Positions 45,843 to 51,398 of a DNA stretch of 51,398 nt are shown piece after piece. The DNA is from Gammaproteobacteria bacterium LSUCC0112 (GTDB lineage: Bacteria; Pseudomonadota; Gammaproteobacteria; Pseudomonadales; Pseudohongiellaceae). The notes below the pieces were generated by a model that made no database searches, was not told where the DNA came from, and saw only the letters and a list, made by a program, of their open reading frames with translations. The position numbers and the translations under genes were made by a program. Position 1 is the stretch's first letter, and every line of letters starts with the position of its first letter. The DNA lies in the NCBI GenBank assembly GCA_004535785.1, contig SPIB01000001.1, positions 226,357 to 277,754 on the forward strand. The letters are read 5' to 3'.

Positions 45843-46938
45843 AACGATCCGTTAATCCTGTTTTGATGGCTTCCGGGCGCCGGGCCCAGCTGTACTTCAC
45901 AAACTGCAAAAACCGCGTATTCCACGACGACTGCGCCTGACCGGTATCGCGCCAGTACAGCACAAATTCGGCGATTTTGCCGCGCGCAAAAGCCTCGTCG
46001 ATTTCAGCCAGCCGCAGCACTTCAAACACATCCGGACTGGGTTGCCAATCTTCCGCAATCGGCCGTGGGACACCGTCGTTGACCACCGACACCTGATAAC
46101 GCGCCCATTGCCGACGAATATGCTCAATAAAGCGGGTATTCCATGCGCCATTCTGACCGCCGCGTTCGCGCCAGTAAAGCACAAACTCCGGTACCGCATC
46201 GTCGATAAACGCCGCACTGATACCGGCATTTTGCAGAATTGCCAGCGCATCGGCGTTGGGTCGCCAGTCTGCGGACATCGGCGCATCCAGCTCGGCCGAG
46301 CCACGACGGGTCTGTTCCAGGCGCCACTCACGCAGCACATGTTTGTAAAACGCATTTCCCCATGAAAACCGTGATTGCGCACGATCGCGCCAATACATCA
46401 CAAACCCCGGCACCAGGCTCAGTGCAAACGCATCAGGCACACCATGCTGACGACACAGCGACAACCACTCGTCGTCCGGCTGCCAATCGGTGGAGATATA
46501 CGCGGCTGACCCATCACGGGTACGGACACCTGACGGTGTCGATTTACGTTGTGGCGGGCGAGCAGATGCCGGTGCTCGTTTGGGCACCGTGATCTGCGGT
46601 GGTGGCACCGGTGCTGACACGGATGCCAGATCCGGCCGCTGATTGATCGCAAACAGCCAGCTGTCATCCCGCCCGGTGACCGGATCGATCAGAATCAGCC
46701 CCAAATCCTGCAGACTTTTTTGCACACGTTTGACATCAATCCACGCCCAGAATGGCAACGCATCCAGCAGCGTCTGCTGATCCAGCTCCAGCCAATTCAA
46801 ACCCTGCCGCAACAGGCAAGGTTTATGCACCATCAGCTCACTGAGCACGTGCAGCAGCACGGCCTCTTCAAGACCGATGGTGGCCGCCAGCGTCGGCGAA
46901 ATGATCAGTGGACGTTCGGGTATCAGTGAGGATTGCAT
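45754..46938 (-). CDS. Protein with three tandem DnaT-like ssDNA-binding domains
   Basis: 394 residues. An N-terminal domain (~1-105: LAATIGLEEAVLLHVLSEL) looks like a winged-helix, and a proline/arginine-rich linker follows. Three homologous repeats at about 151-206, 224-280 and 297-353 each read D-W-x-P-x-x-[~18]-[PE]-x-F-V-[ML]-Y-W-R-[~10]-W-[GN]-x-x-F. E. coli DnaT carries one such C-terminal domain (YPDWRPD...FIAYW), which binds ssDNA in PriA-dependent restart. Linked to a lambda P-like gene, this suggests a DnaB-loading role. The triple array is unusual compared with E. coli. Confidence 0.82.
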   Translation of the reverse strand: MQSSLIPERPLIISPTLAATIGLEEAVLLHVLSELMVHKPCLLRQGLNWLELDQQTLLDALPFWAWIDVKRVQKSLQDLGLILIDPVTGRDDSWLFAINQRPDLASVSAPVPPPQITVPKRAPASARPPQRKSTPSGVRTRDGSAAYISTDWQPDDEWLSLCRQHGVPDAFALSLVPGFVMYWRDRAQSRFSWGNAFYKHVLREWRLEQTRRGSAELDAPMSADWRPNADALAILQNAGISAAFIDDAVPEFVLYWRERGGQNGAWNTRFIEHIRRQWARYQVSVVNDGVPRPIAEDWQPSPDVFEVLRLAEIDEAFARGKIAEFVLYWRDTGQAQSSWNTRFLQFVKYSWARRPEAIKTGLTDRYAKDQLATERGGQGLEAAFKRFTDRSWAE

Positions 46939-46957
46939 GGAGCGCCTGAGCGTTGTT

Positions 46958-48202
46958 CTATGGTGATTCAGGGTTGGAGCTTACCACATCAGACTGCTCC
47001 GCCGCCTGCTGCCTGGCACTGATCAGGATCACACCCGACGCCACTAAAAACCCCACCGTCGACAACACCGGCGGCATGAGCCACGCGTCATACCACCAGG
47101 GCAGTAAGGCACAGACACCCCAGAACAGACTGCTGTGCAACACTGCATCCGGGCGCCCTTCCAGCAGGCGACCGTTCAACCACAACCCCGCCCCCAGCGG
47201 AATAAAATGCACCAGCGCCTGCGTAAAATTATCCACCGGTACCATAAGCTGAAACGACACCATCACCAATACCAGAAACACATGAATCGCCAGCACGGCC
47301 ACTTTTAATGCGCCGGGTATCGGTGGATTGTACTTTTGTTGAGTGTCCGGCAGACAACGCGGCAGTGGGTAGCGCTCCGTCACATCCGCGGGTCGCCAGC
47401 CGGTGGGCATAAACCAGACGCGCACTTTGTCCCACCAACGCTCGGCGTGCCAGCTGTCTTTCAGCAACTGCCAGTGCACCTGCGCATTGGCAAAAAACGG
47501 GTTCCAGCTGTGCAGCGCTTTGCGCACCCCGTAAGCACACGGCTCCTCTGCCAACTCGGCCTGATATGTGCCGAGCAGCCGGTCCCACAGAATAAACACA
47601 CCCCCAAAATTGCGGTCGATGTAGGGATCATTGATGGCATGATGCACACGATGGTTCATGGGCGTCACAAACACCTGCTCCATCCAGCCCAGCGTGCCAA
47701 TCAGACGCGTGTGGACCCAATACTGATAAATCAGATTCAGTGAGCCCACCGTCACAATCACTTCCGGCGGAAAACCGATAAACAGCATCGGCAGGTAAAA
47801 CACCGAACCAATGATAAAGCCGTTAAACGGCTGGCGCAGCGCCGTGGTGAGGTTGTATTCCTCGCTTTGATGATGCACCACGTGGATGCCCCACAACACA
47901 TTGATGCTGTGCTGGGCGCGGTGGTTCCAGTAGTAACAGAAGTCGTACAACACAAAGGCCACCACCCATATCAGCGGCGACATCGTCAGCTCGCCGTGCG
48001 GCAGGATTGTCCATAACGCGGTGTACCCGAGAAAACTGACAAAGCGTGTGGCAAACCCCATGGTCTGGCTGATCATGCCCGTGCTCATGGATGCCACCGC
48101 ATCATTCAAACGATAGACGCCTGCTTTTTTGTATTGGCTGACTGCCAGTTCAACAAAGATCAGCAGAATAAAAATCGGGACGGCAGCAAGTATCAAATCC
48201 AT
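46958..48202 (-). CDS. Sterol desaturase/fatty acid hydroxylase-family membrane protein
   Basis: 414 residues from the ATG giving MDLILAAVPIFILLIFVE. Three histidine clusters form a di-iron site: HRAQH (94-98), HVVHH (107-111) and HRVHH (184-188). Flanking membrane helices are typical of the FA hydroxylase superfamily. The C-terminal ~150 residues add three or more further helices (VAVLAIHVFLVLVMVSFQLM and onward), a layout like alkylglycerol monooxygenase-type members. The likely role is O2-dependent hydroxylation or desaturation of a lipid. Substrate is unknown. It is divergent from the decayed kinase. Confidence 0.88.
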   Translation of the reverse strand: MDLILAAVPIFILLIFVELAVSQYKKAGVYRLNDAVASMSTGMISQTMGFATRFVSFLGYTALWTILPHGELTMSPLIWVVAFVLYDFCYYWNHRAQHSINVLWGIHVVHHQSEEYNLTTALRQPFNGFIIGSVFYLPMLFIGFPPEVIVTVGSLNLIYQYWVHTRLIGTLGWMEQVFVTPMNHRVHHAINDPYIDRNFGGVFILWDRLLGTYQAELAEEPCAYGVRKALHSWNPFFANAQVHWQLLKDSWHAERWWDKVRVWFMPTGWRPADVTERYPLPRCLPDTQQKYNPPIPGALKVAVLAIHVFLVLVMVSFQLMVPVDNFTQALVHFIPLGAGLWLNGRLLEGRPDAVLHSSLFWGVCALLPWWYDAWLMPPVLSTVGFLVASGVILISARQQAAEQSDVVSSNPESP

Positions 48203-48285
48203 TGGTTTTGTTCTTCTTCTGATGCACACTGAAGCCGACTATAGCAGCTAACGATTGGACCGGCCAGCGCACGGAGCTTATGCCA

Positions 48286-48935
48286 ATGTTGTCGCCCGAT
48301 TCAGCACATACCAGCACTCTCAGGCAACGTGAAACCATCCTGCAGTACACACTCTGGGCCACCGTTATCCTTGCCAGCATAGCCTATTTTCCCAGCGTCT
48401 GGATATTCCTCTGTTGATCGAGGTCAGTGATACCGGCCGCGGCATCCCCGAGCACATACAGTCGCGCATCTTCGAACCCTTTTTCACCACGGGCGCACCC
48501 GGTGAGGGCACCGGTCTTGGCCTGTCGATTGTGCACCGGCTGGTCAGCGATCTGGGCGGCAGCCTGACGTTTACATCTTCCCTGGCCGGGACCACCTTAC
48601 GGATGACTCTGGAAAGTGCCCAACACAAAGTGCAGGAAGCAACTTCAGCGCATGAAGCGCTGCAGCTGTTGGGCTTGTGCACCGAGGGCGAACGCAGCTA
48701 CCGACCAATAGACCTGCTGATCACCGACGCAACCATGCCCGGCATGCGCGGTTCAGACCTCGCTGCCAATCTGGCCGTTGAGATGCCCGAGTTGCCCGTC
48801 ATGATCATCTCCGGGCAGCTCGACAGTCAGGTTCGCGAAAAACTGCGGCGCAGCAACGTGGTGGCCGTGCTCGACAAACCCTTCAACCGTAAAAGCCTGC
48901 TTGCCGCCGTGAACGCCGTTCACCACAAGGCATAA
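48286..48935 (+). pseudogene. Decayed hybrid sensor histidine kinase with internal deletions
   Basis: The ATG at 48286 encodes a kinase-like N-terminus with one membrane helix ([21 protein letters not shown]), ending in TGA at 48415-48417. In another frame, from ~48402, comes the kinase ATPase end [27 protein letters not shown] and GTTLRMTL. The rest of the sensor and the whole HisKA domain are absent. [23 protein letters not shown] then joins straight to a receiver whose first strand and acidic pocket are missing, although [14 protein letters not shown] with the phospho-acceptor aspartate remains. Two deletions, one frame-shifting, explain this. An ORF from 48414 (173 residues) remains but should not signal. 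Confidence 0.75.
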
Positions 48936-48937
48936 CC

Positions 48938-50677
48938 TTACATTGCCGGCAAGGTCCCAATCCGCGCCATCATTTCCGTGACGATCTGCAAGTCCACCTC
49001 AAATTGCTCGATGGTTTTGAACTCATTATCGTTGTGACCGGTGTACTTGATGCCCGGCATCGCCAGTCCAAACTGCACACCATTGGGCAGATCATGAATG
49101 GACGTCGCGCCATCAGACGACATAAATTCACGCGGCAGATTCAGGTTCTCGGTGGCCACATCCAACAACGTCTGCACCCACTGACCTTCCGGATTGCGGA
49201 ACATCGGCTCGGCAATCGACAGCGCCAGATCCAGCGGCAGATTGCTCACGGCAGACCACTCATTCAAGCGATCCAGAATATCCTGCTGCAACTCAGCAAT
49301 GTCTCGCCCCTTGGGCACACGCAGATTGGTGATCAGTTCCATGCCCGTGTTGTCCACATTCACATAGGTCAACGACGCGGTGAGCGGCCCCATAAAGTCA
49401 TCACTGAAACCAATGCCCAACTGACGCCCGGTGTAGTCCAGCCCAAAGTTGCTGACCGCATACAAAATAGCATCGGTCAGATGGTTGTCCTTCATGTACA
49501 CCATATGCCCGGCCTCATATAAAAAATCAAACAGCCGTGCCACCGGATTCACGCCCGTCCACGGCTCAGAGGAGTGTGCCGAGGTGCCAATCACCCGCAC
49601 CTCCACCCGATCTGCCAACGCCGTCGCCGTGATCGCAAAGTCCGAGCCATTTAACAGCACATAATTGGCGCCCAGCTGCTGCAGACGCGCGGCAGCTTCT
49701 TCTGGATCGTCTGTCAACAAGGTCGCCGTCGCCGCCCCCGGAATCTGATTACCCGCCAGGCCACCGGTCAGATGAATCAGCTCCGCACCTTCGCCAATCG
49801 CCTCACGGTACGGAAAGCGTGCCAGCAAAGTGCCATAACCCTTCTCGGCAATAATCACCGGGTACCCGCCATCCAGCGCAATATTGAAGTCCGGCAGCGG
49901 ATGACGTTCCAGATAATAAGGCATCGCCTCACCGGTGGTTTCCTCCGTGGTATCCACCAACAAGCGCAGCGTCCGCTGCAGCGGCAACTGCGCCTGTGCA
50001 ATCACACGCATGGCAAACATCACCGCCACAATGCCGTTTTTGTTGTCCTCCGCGCCACGCCCGTATAAACGGCCGTCGATTTCGGTCAGCGTGAATGGAT
50101 CCAACTGGGTGCCGTTATCCAACACCCAGTCCGCCGCGTTGGCGGGGACGACATCAGCGTGGGCATGGAGCGCGACAATTTCATTACCTGCGCCAGGTTC
50201 ATCTGACGCGCCCGGCAGCGTGATTTCGTAGACACGGTTGTCCACATTACGAAACGCTAACCCAAACGCCGCCGCCAGGGCCTCCAGACGGCTGGCAAGC
50301 CGATGGAAGTTCGGGTTGTTGTATTGTTCAACCGTCTCGTCAAGAAAGGTCGGAATCGCCACCAGCTCTTCTAAAACATCACGCGCCTCATCTGCATACC
50401 GCGCACGTGTGTAAATGCCCAGCAGCCGAAACACTTGCGCCTGCTGCGCCGCATCCAACGCCTGAGGATCGCCGTGCCAGGCGTTGATCACCGCCGCCAA
50501 GGCGGGATTTTTGGTGGCCACAAACGTCAGGAAGCCAGCAAAACTCTGCAAGTGCTGCTCTGACACCTGCTGCAGCAACGCTTCAGATTGCGATTTTGTC
50601 AGATTATTTGCCCCGGCCTGCGCAGCCAGCGCCGAGATCAGACACACCAGAATGACGTTTAAAAGGACTTTAGGCAT
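48938..50677 (-). CDS. Exported M20-family metallopeptidase (PepV-like dipeptidase)
   Basis: 579 residues with a signal peptide (LLNVILVCLISALAAQAGA). Zinc ligands are in VALHAHADVVPA (HxD), RGAEDNKNG (bridging D) and LLVDTTEETTG (catalytic E-E). The dimerisation lid contains VIGTSAHSSEPWTGVNPV, and the closing motif ends with H in KYTGHNDNE. It cleaves dipeptides or small amides in the periplasm. The ATG at 50677 has GAGG 9 bases upstream; a GTG three codons earlier is possible. At 579 residues it is longer than typical PepV (~470) owing to an N-terminal helical extension of ~100 residues. Confidence 0.88.
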   Translation of the reverse strand: MPKVLLNVILVCLISALAAQAGANNLTKSQSEALLQQVSEQHLQSFAGFLTFVATKNPALAAVINAWHGDPQALDAAQQAQVFRLLGIYTRARYADEARDVLEELVAIPTFLDETVEQYNNPNFHRLASRLEALAAAFGLAFRNVDNRVYEITLPGASDEPGAGNEIVALHAHADVVPANAADWVLDNGTQLDPFTLTEIDGRLYGRGAEDNKNGIVAVMFAMRVIAQAQLPLQRTLRLLVDTTEETTGEAMPYYLERHPLPDFNIALDGGYPVIIAEKGYGTLLARFPYREAIGEGAELIHLTGGLAGNQIPGAATATLLTDDPEEAAARLQQLGANYVLLNGSDFAITATALADRVEVRVIGTSAHSSEPWTGVNPVARLFDFLYEAGHMVYMKDNHLTDAILYAVSNFGLDYTGRQLGIGFSDDFMGPLTASLTYVNVDNTGMELITNLRVPKGRDIAELQQDILDRLNEWSAVSNLPLDLALSIAEPMFRNPEGQWVQTLLDVATENLNLPREFMSSDGATSIHDLPNGVQFGLAMPGIKYTGHNDNEFKTIEQFEVDLQIVTEMMARIGTLPAM

Positions 50678-50762
50678 ATCGACCACCTCAGGAAAGACGC
50701 TATATTAGCGCCCGCCTTACTATAAAAACATTCAGGAATAAAAACACTCAGGAGAACCACGC

Positions 50763-51191
50763 ATGCTGCAGCAGCTCAGCGCCGCCATTACTACCTTATC
50801 CAACCCACTCGGACGCTTCATACTCGGCATTTACTTTCTGCTGCCCGGCCTCGCCAAGTTCACCAGCTACGACTTCCACGTCGACTACATGGCCTCCAAG
50901 GGCATGTTTTTTATTCCATTTTTTCTTATCCTCAGCGGCATCATGCAAGTTGGTGGCGCCGCCGCCCTGTTCGCCGGATTCCAGGTGCGCATCACCGCCT
51001 TCCTGCTTGCCGGCCTGACCTTCATCATCAGCTTGGTTATGCACGACTTCTGGTCCATGGAAGAAGGCCTGCAGCGCTCACATGAAACCCAGAACTTCTT
51101 CAAGAACATGGGCATCATGGCCGGTTTGTTGATATTGACGAACGCTGGTGCTGGTGCGTTCAGCTTGGATAATCGCAAGAAATCCGCCTGA
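50763..51191 (+). CDS. DoxX-family membrane protein
   Basis: 142 residues with four membrane helices. The opening PLGRFILGIYFLLPGLAKFTSYDFHVDYMASKG is the DoxX signature (helix 1 with the G-x-x-K-F loop). FFLILSGIMQVGGAAALFAGFQVRITAFLLAGL follows. DoxX proteins are small membrane proteins linked to redox or thiol homeostasis in some bacteria, otherwise poorly defined. AGGAG precedes the ATG. It is divergent from the M20 peptidase, sharing an ~85-base promoter region. Confidence 0.88.
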   Translation: MLQQLSAAITTLSNPLGRFILGIYFLLPGLAKFTSYDFHVDYMASKGMFFIPFFLILSGIMQVGGAAALFAGFQVRITAFLLAGLTFIISLVMHDFWSMEEGLQRSHETQNFFKNMGIMAGLLILTNAGAGAFSLDNRKKSA

Positions 51192-51255
51192 TCACGGAAT
51201 GACCGGGCGCCGCACGAGGAAGGGTTTGCTTGCAGACTTTTTTCTCAGGCGGCTC

Positions 51256-51286
51256 TTGGAAAGCCCCCGGGGTTGTGGCTTATAAT
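51256..51286 (+). promoter_or_regulatory. Promoter of tRNA-Pro
   Basis: TATAAT at 51281-51286 is a perfect -10. TTGGAA at 51256-51261 is a fair -35 with a slightly long 19-base spacer. The discriminator GCCGGCC is GC-rich, as expected for a growth-rate-controlled stable RNA promoter, and the same sequence follows the ettA -10. Confidence 0.65.
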
Positions 51287-51351
51287 GCCGGCCGTTCAGT
51301 CGAATCCCGGCACTCGCTGCCACCCCACGGACGCTGGACAGGCAATAGATT

Positions 51352-51398
51352 CGGAGTGTAGCTCAGTCCGGTAGAGCACCGCCTTCGGGAGGCGGGGG
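51352..51398 (+). tRNA. tRNA-Pro (anticodon CGG), truncated by window end
   Basis: The 5' 47 bases of a tRNA beginning CGGAGTG with D-arm GTAGCTCAGTCCGGTAGAGCAC. The anticodon stem CCGCC/GGCGG encloses loop TTCGGGA, anticodon CGG, reading the proline codon CCG. A C at position 1 is typical of bacterial tRNA-Pro. The variable loop, T-arm and CCA lie beyond the window. Confidence 0.93.

Noticed and set aside
1-51398. CRISPR array, prophage, insertion sequence or integron
   Set aside because: No regularly spaced repeats, transposase or integrase motifs, or phage structural genes were found on either strand. The lambda P-like gene stands without other phage genes.

Overview
This window looks like chromosome from a gammaproteobacterium. 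The main evidence is gene order. A leftward hemA-prfA-prmC-moeB set diverges from a rightward TPR lipoprotein-lolB-ispE-tRNA-Gln-prs-rplY-pth-ychF set, an arrangement familiar from Pseudomonas and its relatives. Further along is glyA-nrdR-ribD-ribE-ribBA-ribH-nusB-thiL-pgpA-ribA, another typical gammaproteobacterial block. Lipoprotein signals, LolB, a DXP isoprenoid pathway and Shine-Dalgarno-led, tightly overlapping operons fit a Gram-negative aerobe. The accessory genes (DUF6152-type and 'PDGKPD' proteins, HupE, an RTX-tailed protein) feel like a marine or environmental lineage, but I cannot name a genus.

Layout. 1-10987: housekeeping genes for translation termination, tetrapyrrole entry, lipoprotein sorting, isoprenoids, PRPP, ribosomal protein L25, peptidyl-tRNA hydrolase and YchF. 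10993-13515: a large leaderless beta-propeller protein with an RTX-like tail. 13715-15083: tRNA-Met behind a near-consensus promoter, then a membrane protein and a small secreted protein. 15116-18933: an FbpABC ferric-iron importer with a good Fur-box match upstream. 18983-24918: an accessory island of eight genes. Seven have export signals or membrane segments typical of envelope proteins, and the eighth is a single-span membrane protein. They comprise two 'RTPxGKPD' paralogues, two one-haem cytochromes, HupE, a membrane-anchored protein, a DUF6152 protein and a small beta-rich secreted protein. This is the best candidate here for an undescribed system.

25064-26605: a membrane protein paired with a 2OG-Fe(II) oxygenase. 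26734-31486: xseB-ispA-dxs, then cobalamin genes btuR and btuF. 31487-39474: the riboflavin, thiamine, phospholipid and NusB operon with nrdR and glyA at its head. 39761-45079: a membrane diguanylate cyclase, an OmpA-type porin, a TerB-like protein, EttA and a PilZ-domain protein. 45096-46938: a two-gene primosome-like operon with a triple-DnaT-domain protein and a lambda P-like helicase-loader relative. 46958-51398: a sterol-desaturase-family membrane hydroxylase, a decayed hybrid histidine kinase, an exported M20 peptidase, a DoxX protein and the first part of a tRNA-Pro.

How the genes connect. Isoprenoid precursor supply (dxs, ispE, ispA) is split over two loci. Riboflavin synthesis is complete for the enzymes RibA, RibBA, RibD, RibE and RibH. 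The GTP cyclohydrolase II half of RibBA has lost its zinc cysteines, so the separate RibA should carry that step. Cyclic-di-GMP is represented by one likely synthase and one likely receptor. All functional assignments come from reading translated sequence by eye; no database search was run.
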